A stretch of DNA of 64,000 nt from Hyaloperonospora brassicae. Taxonomy: Eukaryota > Oomycota > Peronosporomycetes > Peronosporales > Peronosporaceae. Made by a program: the position numbers and the translations under genes. Positions 1-10,621 of this stretch are shown here, piece by piece (position 1 is the stretch's first letter; each line of letters begins with the position of its first letter). Below the pieces are notes generated by a model. It was not told the origin of the DNA and ran no database searches. It saw nothing but the letters and a program-made list of their open reading frames with translations. The DNA is taken from the NCBI GenBank assembly GCA_947650285.1, contig CANTFL010001444.1:310001-374000 (forward strand), given 5' to 3'.

Positions 1-2104
1 TGTCACTCTACCGCTGAGCGCCTACGAATGGGGCACTTCGGAGACGGAAGATCCAGCGGAGACTGTGTCACCCAAGCTCACGAAGCACGGCTTCTATGTT
101 GTCGAGCGTATGGGAAAGGTATTTCTACGAGCTGTGCATTTTGTTGCTATGATTGACGGTGCAGTAGTATCTGTGTGGGGTGACGTGCTATGTATCGTCT
201 CTCCTTTTTGTTGGCAGTACTTTCGAGATCACTTGTACCGTGAATTCCTGAACGCCACGTGTGACGAAACGTTCGCCTACGCGGACAACAACGAGCGAGA
301 CAATGTGCGTACTGCATGTGCTCGTAGCAACGTCTTGTGTGCGGTAGGTGAATCGGGATTTCGGATGTTGATATGTGAAGGTGACAGCGGTCGCGTTTCT
401 GAGCGGGCTGTATCCGCTGTGCAAAGATCTCGTGCCGATGACCACGGAGACGCGGCTTCTTTTTGAGCAGGGACAAGACCCTACAGCCAAGTGCCCTGTG
501 TGCTCGAAAGCCAGTGCGTACTTGCAAGATGGGTCGAACAATGCTCCATCTACCTGTTTTGATTGTCTGAATCCCTCACGCTTTGTATCCACGATGGACT
601 GTGTAGTGTACGAAGGCATCACTGGAAGCAATGACACGACGTTCGTGCTACAAGACATACGAGAGGAGGTTACTGCAGTCAACGACCTTCTTCAGTGTTG
701 TGCCACATCTGTATGCAATCTTGTCGAGGAGTCTGCTAGCATGAAGTCAGCACAGAGCTCTGCCACGTGCGACCTGTTCGGAATTCCCACGACATGGAAT
801 GGGGCGTTTTATATGCCCTGGAGCGACACCCTCTCGAACGCAAACTATTTCTCGGAATGGCTGCTGCTGCAAAGTCTCAACAACATGAGCCTGCCTTCGC
901 AGTTTTCGTTCGAAACGATCTTGTCTCTGGCCAAGATCCACGAGGTTGCGTTCCGATCTGTTTTTGTGTATCCTAGCCGTCGTTTTACTGACGATCCCCA
1001 ACGTTGTTGTTGCTAGACTCACATGGACCTCATTACCAACGAAATCAATAGCGCAAGTTTTGGCGCGACACTCCTCGCCCATCTCACGGCTAGTTTCGAG
1101 CAGAACATTTTGCAAAAGGCGTTGCCCGTAGCGAAGGGTGACGGGCCTCACCTTGCGCAAGGACCGAACAATCGACTGCTGTATTATGCTGCCCATGATA
1201 TCAACCTGCTGTATGTCCGCAACTTGTTAAGGTTCGTTTGGAGATGGCTGGTTGTCGTAGCAATGGGTAGCATGCTTTTGTTACGAACACTTTTGCATGA
1301 CAACTCGTTTTCTGTTCAATAGACTACAGTGGTATACGAAAGGGTGGCATCCGCACCAGCCCGTACCAGGAAGCATGCTTGTTTTCGAGCTCCACGCAAC
1401 GCCAGCAAAAACCAAAGATGATCAGCCTTCTCGTGTCGTGTCAGAGTCCCGAAAGCTTGAGTCGGCAACTGCGACTGAGGAACACGCATCTTGGCGCGCC
1501 AGAGGGGAAAGCGGGCCGCACCGTGATAACGACAGTCGGTTCTACGTAAAGCTGTACTTCGTCGCGGCTTCTCCTGCACAAATTCGCAACGGTGATAAGT
1601 TGGGCCCTGAAAACGTGGGTTGTTCCTCTTTGCTGCATGCCAAGAGATCCGGTCTGACTCGAACTGTGTTTGTACGAGCAGCCTCCAGACCGTGTGCAAG
1701 TCACCATCCCGTCGTGCTCGGAGGAGATGGATATTGGCGATGGAACTACTGATATCCGCTGTCCGTTCTCGACGTTCAAGAAGCTGATTGGAAAGACTCT
1801 TAAGCACGCATGCGTCGCTGACACGCTGCGTCCATTTGTCGAGTCCCTGGTCGACAACGAACGACTGGACAGGGAATCTGCGAAAGATCGCGTCCGGGGT
1901 GTCAACACGAGCGACTTCGGTAGCCTCGACGACTCGCCAGAGGCAGCTGCTGTGCTCGATACGCTAGTGTGGGCAGTGTCCAGTTGCCTCGTCTTTTTCT
2001 TCGTTGTGCTCTTGGTTCGTCGTACCGCCAGTAACCGCATGCAGTCACCGACGTTCGAAGCCATTCCGCTGCATGCGGACAAGCAAACACTAGACGTCAT
2101 GTAG
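1..2104 (+). CDS. histidine acid phosphatase-like protein, membrane anchored, 5' end outside window
   Basis: Family members remove phosphate from small phosphorylated substrates through a phosphohistidine intermediate. The upstream RHG catalytic motif would lie left of the window. Exons inferred from reading frame and GT/AG sites are 1-118, 218-343, 381-965, 1017-1231, 1323-1591 and 1689-2104; the 37-bp intron at 344-380 is unusually short and least certain. Family marks are 'AFLSGLYP' near 385-410 and the 'AAHDINLL' HD motif near 1190-1215, the usual second catalytic signature. Near the C-terminus is one hydrophobic segment (about 1955-2025) followed by basic RR residues, suggesting a type I single-pass protein with the catalytic part outside the cytosol. 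The stop is TAG at 2102-2104. Substrate unknown; family assignment fairly sure, exon edges less so. Confidence 0.72.
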
Positions 2105-2998
2105 CTGGGACCAAGGTCAAGCCAGACTCGTCCGTCACTTGAGCCGACTAAAGCGAGCGACCGAGAAGCAACTGCCTGTGCGCTGTGGAGCTTAGTGCTT
2201 CGCAACATGCTTCGTACACTGTTGTGCTGTACCAAGCACTCCTATGGGCGCAGATGCGTGCAACACAATGGACGGGTAATGCGTCCAGCTTGTGTGTAAT
2301 ACAGTTGCAACAAATGCCGTGAACGCCTTGACGCCCACAACGAAGACAAAGGACTTGATAAAGGATGGACATAAAACTGCATCTGAGACAAAGTCTCGAG
2401 ACGTTCATGTCCATGCATGTGCCGCGTTGGGCCGATATCGTAACGGATCACTGTCCGGTGAAGTATGTCGCGCAACCAGGTGCTGCGCAACGTGAAGAAT
2501 CAGAGCTGTGCACTTGGCATCGAAGTCACAAACAACGTCGTAGTCCAACGTCTGCATACCGCGTCTTCAGCGGCGCGATCTGCAGCAAAAGCAATAGCAA
2601 ACTTCAACGTCGAGAGAGCGTGTGCTCGGTAAGCTACGACGGTTTCGACTGACTGTTGCAAGCACTGCAGCTTAGGTGTTGAAAGTGCGCTGGGATGATG
2701 ATAACCAGCTTTGATGCGTTCGTGCAAGTGCATCATTGCAGATCCACACGCGGTACAGTGTCATCATTTATTACATGTGGTACAGTGTCATCAGGTTGCA
2801 GTCAAACCGGCAAACGGCCGCTCAATAGGCAACCGACGGCTTGCACATAAATGTACGCCGGCCACGAACGTAATCAAATTGTGCAGCACACTCTGCAAAA
2901 GTCGCGTGTCGATACGCCGTCGTCCACTTCAACATGGTGTACTCGTCACCACATAAAAGCGGGTCTACGCGCACGTCGTTCGTTGCAGCAACGCCACA
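2105..2998. other. intergenic stretch without supported gene
   Basis: Only short overlapping reading frames are seen, none with recognisable motifs. It contains the 3' flank of the phosphatase gene and the 5' flank of the decayed transporter copy. No repeat or RNA gene was recognised. Confidence 0.5.
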
Positions 2999-4350
2999 AT
3001 GGCTATGTCGACCATTGGCCCGTATCTTGTCGCCGTGCTGCCCTTTTCCTGCTCCTGCTGGCAGCGATTGCAACTGCAGTAGTTGCTGCCCATGTGGATG
3101 CCAAGAGCAGTAGTCGTAGCAGTCGCAGTCAAAGCGACGACAATGACAGTGGCGGCATTCCAAGTCTGTCCGAACTCAACACCTACGATGCACTTGCTAT
3201 CGCGCTCATGACACTCGGACTAGCCGTGTCTTCAGCAGGTCGCGTCAGTAGCGGTGTCATTCTAGTGCCGGTTATGGTGCTGGTCATGAGCTTTGAGATC
3301 AAGCGCGCGACGCCTGTTGCCAACGTGGCCATTCTGGGCGGCGCCGTCGCGAATGCTGCGTCAGACCGTCCTTTGATCGACGTAGAGCTCGCGCTGGGCA
3401 TGGTGCCCGTTGCATTTGGAGGTACTGTCTTGGGCGCAGTGATGAACAACCTCCTGCCGAGTTACGTGCGGTCTCTGCTGTTTGTCGCGGTGCTTGCGGT
3501 GGGCGGCTCGTGCGTTCCAATGATCGGCATTCGTCTGCACAAGAACGAAACGAGGAAAGAGGCGGGAGGTGCTGCTGAAGACGTTGCTGAAGAGGACGTT
3601 GCTGACGTTTTGTCGAGCTCCGAGGACGTGTACGTCCAGGCCAGCGCACCGTCAAAGGAGGACAGTGTAGGCACAACAAAACACATGAGCCGTACAGCGT
3701 CCACGGGCATTGAAGTACCGCGAGCTGCAGCACTTGATGCGATCCTGGAGAAAGAGAGGCGCTTTGCCTGGGGTTCCCCCCGTCTCACCGTTCTGGTCTG
3801 CTGCCTCGGCATTGTCGCTGCTAGCATTGGCGGGGCGTCCGTAGCCTGCGGAGGTGTAGCCAACTGGGTGCTCTTGGCGATTGAGACTTCATGGGATGCT
3901 CGCTTCGTCGTGCTTACGTCGCGGTACTTGCACAAGGTCTGCTGGTGCGAGTTGGCCGTCCAGTACGAGTACAAGGAAGGAGACGTTATCTGGACAGCGA
4001 AGACGGTCGTGTACTTCCCGCCGGGCTGCGCGGTTGCTGGCATTGTCGCGAGTGTGTTTGGAGTCGGCGGCGGCATTGTCGCTGGATCAATCGTGATCGA
4101 ACTCGGTGTCGTGCTTGGAGTCGCCTCGTCGACAACGGCCTTAATGATTTTCTACGCATCGGCCGCCGCGACCGCCAAGTTCGCCGTGTTCGAGACGATC
4201 ACGTGGGACTGAGCGCTACTACTGGGCGCATGACGTTCGTAGTGACAGCTGCTTTGCAAATCGCGATCTTGGGCTACGTGGAAAGTCGGGCCACCAGTCG
4301 ATCATCGTGCTCTGCATAGCTACTGCAGTGCTTGTCGGAGGTCTGATCAG
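2999..4350 (+). pseudogene. decayed TauE/SafE-family membrane protein, tandem paralog of the gene at 6882
   Basis: Protein alignment by eye with the intact copy at 6882-8309 covers nearly the whole length, for example the shared 'FGVGGGIV' motif (about 4056-4080) and 'EIKRATPV' (3295-3318). Several lesions are visible. The ATG matching the intact start (2999) is out of frame with the downstream reading frame. The first glycine motif, GGVGGG in the intact copy, reads GRVSSG. About eight residues are missing after 'VANA'. The conserved WDW becomes WD-stop (TGA at 4210-4212), and the last membrane segments continue only after further frameshifts (about 4230-4350). An alternative reading frame open from 2851 could still give a truncated protein, so residual expression is possible, but loss of transport is the simplest view. 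Confidence 0.75.
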
Positions 4351-4769
4351 AGAGAGAGGTCAGATCGTCGAGACAACTGCACCCGAAGTTACGTTGACGG
4401 GCTACCACGCTCCTGCTCGCGTCACCTTGTATTCCCATTGGAGCGGCTTTGCTGGAACCAAAGAGTGTCTTACGCCATCCACCGCCACTTCGGTACAGGT
4501 ATGAGTGGACGCGCGTCGGCACGAATTCAATGGTTGGAACAGGACCAGACAGCAATACACATGAGGCATCCGAGGTTCGGCTTCACCAAGGCGTAAATGG
4601 TTCACATTGGTATCTGCACGGCGATCTGCCGGAACCAATTGCTCTACCGAGGGCGAGGCAAATCGCTGCAAAGTCAGACGACGCAGTGGGTGGGTCTTAC
4701 TAGCTCATCGCTGCTTCGTCGGTTTGCTTGGAGTGTGCCCGAGACCGTCGAAAATGCCCATACATAAGG
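4351..4769. other. intergenic stretch, no supported gene
   Basis: This follows the decayed transporter copy. Small overlapping frames have no recognisable domain; nothing further seen. Confidence 0.4.
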
Positions 4770-5520
4770 CGCTTATGAGTCAGGCATTCACGCTGCATAA
4801 TCGGCTGCTGCGATCAGCCTTACAGGCTTGGCTCGATCGCTTTGATTCACGGCCCGCACGGGACTGTTGGCAACTTGCTGCGGAGCACCAACGGCCATCT
4901 CATGTGTGGAATCACGCCAACGGACTTTCTGAGTATCAACCAAGTGTGGACGTGCTATCGTGTCGTAACCGAGCAGCTCACTTTGCACTACGCTGCCCGG
5001 GCCGTGGATAATCGTTACAAGAAGTTATCGCAATGTTCGGGGTGCAAAGAGACATTAACACACATCATTTGGGACTGTCTAGTTGCTCAAGATTGCTGGC
5101 AACAATTGATACGCCACTGGACAGGTCAGACTACGAAGGCTCAGGTGGTTACAACCCACTTGCGCCACTGTGCAAATCGCCAAGCTCCTCCGGCTCCAGA
5201 CCGCCTACTTCATCGGCTATAGAAACGATTTCAGGGGGTTGACAAGCTCGCAGTAACCAAATTTCAACGCACCTGGTTCGTGTTAAGTTCCCTTTGCCAA
5301 AGTCACCTATGGGCAGAGCGCAATGCGGCGGTGTGCCGGGGCGAACTATCCAACCCCTACGTCAAGCTCAGCCAAATTTTGGGTTTTCGGTCTTCGCCAG
5401 TTAAAAGCAATCGCACTTCGCGAACATCGCTCAGCGGCTACGGTAGTACGCGCAGCCCGTCTTCACGCGTGTATTGAGTCAGTCCTTCACGATCCACACG
5501 GACACCCGCCTTAGCGGAAA
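4770..5520 (+). mobile_element. non-LTR (LINE-type) retrotransposon C-terminal remnant
   Basis: The frame around 4840-5220 encodes a zinc-binding stretch with the spacing C-x2-C-x4-ET-x2-HI-x-W-C followed by W and HW residues, the pattern of the reverse-transcriptase zinc-binding domain at the end of many LINE ORF2 proteins. After a stop near 5220 the similarity seems to carry on in another frame with a 'W-AERN' segment (about 5275-5400), typical of the tail of these proteins. RT and endonuclease parts are absent, so this is a dead 3' fragment. It lies between two tandem transporter copies and may have come in after the duplication. Family-level assignment only. Confidence 0.55.
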
Positions 5521-6881
5521 TCAGCCACGATACGTTGCCTCCTCCGGCGCTCATATCCTGGCTCAGGATTTTTCAGACATCTTGCCCAACATAAATGCAA
5601 CTAGAGGATCAAGAAACTCCTCCATCTACCATGACACGAACTTTCTCCTACCACGTTCCTCATTCTGCTGGCTCGATGCTCCAGATGTCACGGGGGACAC
5701 TCTCGAAAGGCCACGTGACGATTACTGTTGACCAAGTCCGGGATCCGAACTTTGTGCGCACTCTTGGCTGGATGGCTGGGCTGCGCGTCGCGTCGCGCTT
5801 GCATCTGCTTCAGGGGATAGAGGACGCGTGGCTAGGAGGTCTGTTCCACTTCGGGAGTCCTCGCGTGCCATCTTGACGTAATCCCTGGCCGCTTCCGTAG
5901 TGATCGACCTGCTCTGTTCTTCGGGTCGATCCCATTGCACAATCTAGTGCAGGCGTGCCCAGGCGCATCACGAGACGAAGAGTATCGTGGCCTGGTGCTT
6001 ACTCTACAAAATAAAACGACTGGCACTGAATTTCAACAGGTCATCACGTTCTTAGGAGACTGCACTTTGCGGGAGCGGACTTCGCGCGTAGCGAACGAGT
6101 CGGCGCGAGGGGAGGTACTTGCGAAGAGGTAGCTGGTACTAACGTAGGCTCGAAGACGTCGGTCCCTGTAGACATTCCCCGTACTACCGCGGGATACCGG
6201 TGGATTTTTCCCTTTCGGGTCGCACGCTGCGTTGCCTCCCGTAGCATCCGCAGCGGAGAAAAGGGGTCCCCCCTTTTAACCTTGGCCCTACTATGGGGGA
6301 CTTCCCGTCCAAGGTGAGGGACCCGATGGCTGGCTCTTACGAGGTCTCCGTCTTTGTCCGTTGTTGCTAGAACCCAACCCAAATTGGGAAGTTGTTGGAC
6401 GTCTGCTGACGGCGTACCAGTCCATCCAGTCGACGATCGACCGTGCTGGGGATTCGTTTTCCGCCAGTATTTGCCGCAATCGACGCAGCAATTTGGCAAG
6501 AGAGTGGCATTGCTCTCGTTACTACACCACTACAACGCAGTTAGCTCCAAGCGCTGCAAACGATCGACTCGTCAACTTTTTTTTCCACGACGACACACAA
6601 ACCACAGGCAGATCGACAGATAGACGCGACGACCAGCCATCGAAACAAGTAAACAATTCGAAAAAGACGACGAGAACAACCCACCCATGCCGAGGGATCC
6701 CACCTCCATCGGCGGAAAAATTCGTGCGTTGACACGTTGCCACTGTCTCTCGTTCTGACGGAAAAGTCGTGCGATTTGTACGGCACAGGCCGAGTGGCCA
6801 CGATCAAGCGCACAAAGCTCGGAACGATCAGCTCCGATGCCCTCATTCCCTCTTTTTTCCCACCGCAAGACAGTAGTGTCG
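5521..6881. other. intergenic and upstream region of the intact transporter gene
   Basis: Several overlapping frames up to about 150 codons exist on both strands, none with a recognisable domain. The last part (about 6560-6880) would contain the promoter and 5' leader of the gene starting at 6882. No defined element is seen. Confidence 0.4.
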
Positions 6882-8309
6882 ATGGAGCACCGAAACCCGT
6901 CGACCGCGGCTCTAGCCGTTCTGCTGACCTCTGTGCTCGCCGTATCGATCGTCGCAGTGACAAGTGAAAATGGAAACAGCGGCAGCAGTAGCAGCTCCAG
7001 TGATGGGGTCCCAGAGTTGCGCAGCATATCGACCTTTGACGCCTACGATGCACTGGCGCTCGTCTTTGTTGGCGCGGGACTTGCCATCTCGTCAGCCGGT
7101 GGCGTCGGCGGTGGAACAATCCTAGTGCCGGGAATGGTCCTCATCATGAGCTTTGACATCAAACGGGCGACGCCCGTGTCGAACTTCGCGATCGTGGGCG
7201 GCGCGATCGCCAACGCCTGGTTCAACTTTCGCAAGCGCCATCCCGTGGTCGACCGTCCGCTCATTGACTCGGACTTGGCGCTGGCTATGATTCCGCTCGT
7301 GATGGGCGGGGCCGTCATCGGCGCGGTGCTGGCCAAGCTCCTGCCCAGCTACGTGATCTCAATCCTCTTTGTCATCGTGCTCACGTTGGGGGGAGCGCGC
7401 ACAGTGTTGAAGGGACTCAAGATGCATCGTGTCGAGACGATGAAAAAGGGCGCGTCGCGCGAGTCGGTGCTCATCACGGAAGCAATGGAGGAGCAACGAC
7501 AGACTGATAGCTACGTCCCTGTGAGCTCACCGCGACCGACCGTCAACGCTGATAAGCCGACGGACGGCGTCGAGCGAGGGTCGTCGGTCTGTCGTGGGTC
7601 TCTAGTCTGCGAAGACAATGAAAAACTCGCACGGATCTTGGCACAAGAGCGCCACCTCTCGCTGCCAAAACATGGCGTGCTCATGGTGTGTTACCTTGGA
7701 ATCCTCGGCGCAGGGCTCGCGGGCGCGCCCTTGACGTGCAACAGCGTGGCCTACTGGGTGATGCTGTTCGTGGAGATCCCTTGGATCGCCGCCTTTGGTG
7801 TCTGCACGGGCATCTACCTCTTCCGGCAGCACGGGCACAAGGTCGCCGTCCACTACGTGTTTGCCGCAGGCGATATCCACTGGACAGCGAAGAACGTCAT
7901 CTGCTTCCCGCTCGCGTGTGCAGGTGCTGGTGTGGTTGCTGGTTTGTTCGGAGTCGGCGGCGGTATCGTCACGGGTCCCCTCATGATCGAGATGGGCATC
8001 GTGCCTGAAGTCGCCTCGGCCACCACTGCGCTCATGGTGCTCTACTCTTCCGCTGCTGCCACAGCACAGTTTGCCGTGTTCGGGATGATTGCGTGGGACT
8101 GGGCGCTGCTGATGTTCGCCGTCGCTCTCGTCGTCACGGCCTTCTCGCAGGTCGTCATTCTGGGCTTCGTGCGCAGGACTGGCCGTCAGTCCGTGATCGT
8201 GCTCTGCATTGGCGTGACGATCTGCGTCGGCGCCGTGCTGATGACGTACGAGTCCATCGTGCGCACGATCGCAGATGCTGGCAAGCCTTTCGAGGTGACT
8301 GTGTGCTAG
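6882..8309 (+). CDS. TauE/SafE (DUF81) family membrane transporter-like protein
   Basis: Bacterial TauE/SafE proteins export sulfite or organosulfur anions; the substrate of eukaryotic members is not settled. The 475-codon frame has no visible intron. I use ATG 6882 rather than the in-frame ATG at 6837 because it is followed directly by a hydrophobic signal-type segment (LAVLLTSVLAVSIVAV). A Ser/Asn-rich linker follows, then two halves of membrane segments, each with the family's glycine-rich motif: GGVGGG near codon 75 and GVGGG near codon 360. A hydrophilic loop of about 90 residues (7430-7660) separates the halves. The C-terminal half has three or more hydrophobic stretches. The stop is TAG at 8307-8309. 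It is the intact partner of the decayed copy at 2999-4350. Confidence 0.85.
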   Translation: MEHRNPSTAALAVLLTSVLAVSIVAVTSENGNSGSSSSSSDGVPELRSISTFDAYDALALVFVGAGLAISSAGGVGGGTILVPGMVLIMSFDIKRATPVSNFAIVGGAIANAWFNFRKRHPVVDRPLIDSDLALAMIPLVMGGAVIGAVLAKLLPSYVISILFVIVLTLGGARTVLKGLKMHRVETMKKGASRESVLITEAMEEQRQTDSYVPVSSPRPTVNADKPTDGVERGSSVCRGSLVCEDNEKLARILAQERHLSLPKHGVLMVCYLGILGAGLAGAPLTCNSVAYWVMLFVEIPWIAAFGVCTGIYLFRQHGHKVAVHYVFAAGDIHWTAKNVICFPLACAGAGVVAGLFGVGGGIVTGPLMIEMGIVPEVASATTALMVLYSSAAATAQFAVFGMIAWDWALLMFAVALVVTAFSQVVILGFVRRTGRQSVIVLCIGVTICVGAVLMTYESIVRTIADAGKPFEVTVC

Positions 8310-8410
8310 TGGGTAGCAGCAGGAATCAGCTTGCAAGCGTGCCTTGCTGCTGCGTGTAACGAGGAGGAACGTGTGACAGCAAGAAAATGGTCCGTGTGAC
8401 AGCAGTTGGA

Positions 8411-8580
8411 GGAGATTCACGGGACAACAGCCAGAGGAGTGTCACGAGATATCAACCAGAAGAGATTCACGGGACAACAGCCAGAGGAGTGTCACGAGAT
8501 AACAACCAGAAGAGATTCACGGGACAACAGCCAGAGGAGTGTCACGAGATAACAACCAGAAGAGTTTCACGGGATAGCGA
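8411..8580. repeat. 50-bp minisatellite, about 3.4 tandem copies
   Basis: Copies start at 8411, 8461, 8511 and 8561 with an exact 50-bp period. Copies two and three are almost identical; the fourth is partial. It lies just 3' of the transporter gene and no spacer-like sequence separates the units. Confidence 0.95.
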
Positions 8581-8871
8581 GTGCGAGTTGAGTGGGACAG
8601 TGATCAGAAGATTTACATGTGATGGTAATTAGAGGAGCAACGTGTGACGTCGGCTAACACAGGGGCAGATTGTGGTAGATAAGGTACATGTGACAAGTGA
8701 TGTAGCAAACGACAACTTGAGCAATACCTATATATTGACGGGAGACACGAGTCGCGCGCGTCTGCAATGTTCTCTACTTGACCTCGCACGCACCCGCAAG
8801 ATGCGCCACCACCACCGGCAGCTGCGGCAAGAAGCCGCGTCATCTCTGTGTTCAACAGCGTGTTCTCCGCT
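8581..8871. other. 3' flank between convergent genes
   Basis: This stretch separates the end of the plus-strand transporter and its repeat from the stop of the minus-strand PDX1 gene. No gene or motif was recognised. Confidence 0.4.
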
Positions 8872-9798
8872 CTACCACGCGCCACGGAGTTCCCCCTCGC
8901 GGTCGCGAAAGTTGACCGACGCCGCCTTCAGGTCCTGCACGCCCACCATTGCCTCGCCGAGGTTGGTCGAGATCTCCTTGAGGATCTTCGGGTCCCGGAA
9001 GTGCGTCACGGCCTGCACCATTGCTCGGGCGCGCTTGGCCGGGTCCCCGCTCTTGAAAATGCCCGAGCCCACGAACACGCCGTCCATGCCGAGCTGCATC
9101 ATCAGCGCAGCATCGGCCGGCGTGGCGACCCCACCGGCCGCAAAGTTCACGACCGGGAGTCGACCCAGTGTCGCTACCTCCTTCACGAGCTCGTACGGCG
9201 CGTGCATCTCCTTCGCCGCGACAAACAGCTCGTCCTCGTCCATGGACTGGAGCCGGCGGATCTCCCGCTGCACGGCCCGCGCGTGGCGCACGGCCTCGAC
9301 AATGTTGCCCGTGCCCGCTTCTCCCTTGGTCCGCAGCATCGCAGCGCCTTCGGCAATGCGGCGCAGCGCTTCGCCCAAGTTCCGGCAGCCGCACACGAAC
9401 GGCACCTTGAACTTGTGCTTGTTGATGTGGTTCTCCTCGTCCGCCATCGTCAGCACTTCGCTCTCGTCAATGTAGTCGATCTCAATCGACTCGAGGATCT
9501 GCGCCTCGACAAAGTGCCCAATGCGGGCCTTCGCCATCACGGGGATCGTCACGGCCTTCTTGATGGCGTCAATCATGTCCGGGTCGCTCATGCGCGCGAC
9601 GCCGCCGTCCACGCGGATGTCCGCGGGGATGCGCTCGAGCGCCATGACCGCCACGGCGCCAGCCTCTTCGGCGATGCGGGCCTGCTCAACGTTCGTCACG
9701 TCCATGATCACGCCGCCCTTGAGCATCTTGGCGAGTCCGGCCTTGACGAGGAACGTGCCTTCGGTGGGGGCGGAGGCCGACGTGGTCTGCGGGGCCAT
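8872..9798 (-). CDS. PDX1: pyridoxal 5'-phosphate synthase, PdxS/SNZ subunit
   Basis: This subunit joins ribose 5-phosphate, glyceraldehyde 3-phosphate and ammonia into PLP, normally with the glutaminase PDX2/PdxT, which is not in the window. The uninterrupted 308-residue frame matches the usual family length of about 290-310. It reads [19 protein letters not shown] near the N-terminus and contains MAKARIGH with the lysine expected to form the first Schiff base. GEAGTGN carries a nearby lysine in KGEAGTGN, expected to hold the second intermediate, and the family signature [18 protein letters not shown] follows. The (beta/alpha)8 barrel is complete and no intron is needed. The start ATG (complement of 9796-9798) is the first in frame. 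Catalytic residues appear intact, so the enzyme should be functional. Confidence 0.97.
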   Translation of the reverse strand: MAPQTTSASAPTEGTFLVKAGLAKMLKGGVIMDVTNVEQARIAEEAGAVAVMALERIPADIRVDGGVARMSDPDMIDAIKKAVTIPVMAKARIGHFVEAQILESIEIDYIDESEVLTMADEENHINKHKFKVPFVCGCRNLGEALRRIAEGAAMLRTKGEAGTGNIVEAVRHARAVQREIRRLQSMDEDELFVAAKEMHAPYELVKEVATLGRLPVVNFAAGGVATPADAALMMQLGMDGVFVGSGIFKSGDPAKRARAMVQAVTHFRDPKILKEISTNLGEAMVGVQDLKAASVNFRDREGELRGAW

Positions 9799-9952
9799 AC
9801 TGACTGATGGACGAGAAGAAGAGGAGGAGAGGGGGAAAGAGGAAGCGCTATGGGGGACGCGGGAACTACGAGAATGAGAGAGAGCGAACGAGAGAGAGAA
9901 CGAGGAGGAGGAGGAAATCGGACCTCCTGGTGGTGATGGGACGCTCGACGGT
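9799..9952. promoter_or_regulatory. upstream region of PDX1, purine-rich
   Basis: The stretch just 5' of the minus-strand PDX1 start is strongly strand-asymmetric: GA/AG-rich on the plus strand, therefore CT-rich on the coding strand. That is common in leaders of compact microbial eukaryote genes. No defined promoter box was identified. Confidence 0.3.
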
Positions 9953-10003
9953 GGTGGCCCACGAGATCAGTAGGTGGCCCACGAGATCAGCAGGTGGCCC
10001 ACT
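9953..10003. repeat. 20-bp tandem repeat with GTGGCCCAC core
   Basis: Two consecutive 20-bp units begin at 9953 and 9973, with a third partial unit at 9993. Further isolated copies of the gtggccca core occur near 10106, 10161 and 10193. Confidence 0.8.
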
Positions 10004-10290
10004 TTGTCAATGGCGGTGGAGGGCCGCGGTATCGGTATGGGTCGGTAGGTAGGTAGCCGCAACAGGTCCTGTTTGGATGGATGCCAGATCTCGAAGCTTA
10101 TTCGATCGGTAGGAGTGGCCCACCGAGCCGGTATATTGGTGACTTGTCATGTTGGGAAGGGTGGCCCACATATCAGAATGAACCGACAATCGTGGCCCAC
10201 CATAACGCCCACGGATTGGCTGGCTGTGACATGCTCAAGTAGACATGGAACGGTCCGCGGATCACCTGGGGTCTATCTGAGTCACGAAAA

Positions 10291-10560
10291 GCGTCATGGG
10301 TGTTATACCATCATGGGTGTTTTACCATCATGGGTGTTATACCATCATGGGTGTTTTACCATCATGGGTGTTTTACCGTCATGGGTGTTTTATCGTCATG
10401 AGTGTTTTGCCATCATGGGTGTTATGCCATCATGGGTGCACAAACATAATGGATGCACTACCATCATGGATGCACAAAATGATGGGTACATTACCATCAT
10501 GGATGCGCAAACAGGATGGGTGCAGTACCATTATGGGTGCACTTCTATCATGGGTGCATA
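10291..10560. repeat. 17-bp minisatellite passing into variant 15-18 bp units
   Basis: The unit is about ATCATGGGTGTTTTACC, repeated from 10308 on with small variations (ttatacc/ttttacc). It later shifts to units built on catggatgcac (about 10440-10560). Because 17 is not a multiple of three, each frame cycles through a 17-residue peptide repeat, and at least two plus-strand frames stay open over the array. Confidence 0.92.
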
Positions 10561-10621
10561 AGCCGTAACGGTATACATGTGACGGTCGTGTGCATGATCT
10601 GGATTATTGCTGCAAGTGCTC

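Noticed and set aside
8411..8580. CRISPR-like array
   Set aside because: Units are contiguous 50-bp repeats without unique spacers, in a eukaryotic context.
8848..9807. Long plus-strand frame of 319 codons opposite PDX1
   Set aside because: Antisense shadow of a GC-rich, intronless, conserved enzyme gene; its product has no recognisable motif.
10073..10568. Protein made of HHGCYTIMGVLPSWV-type repeats
   Set aside because: Direct translation of a 17-bp minisatellite, open in more than one frame; no sign of a real gene.
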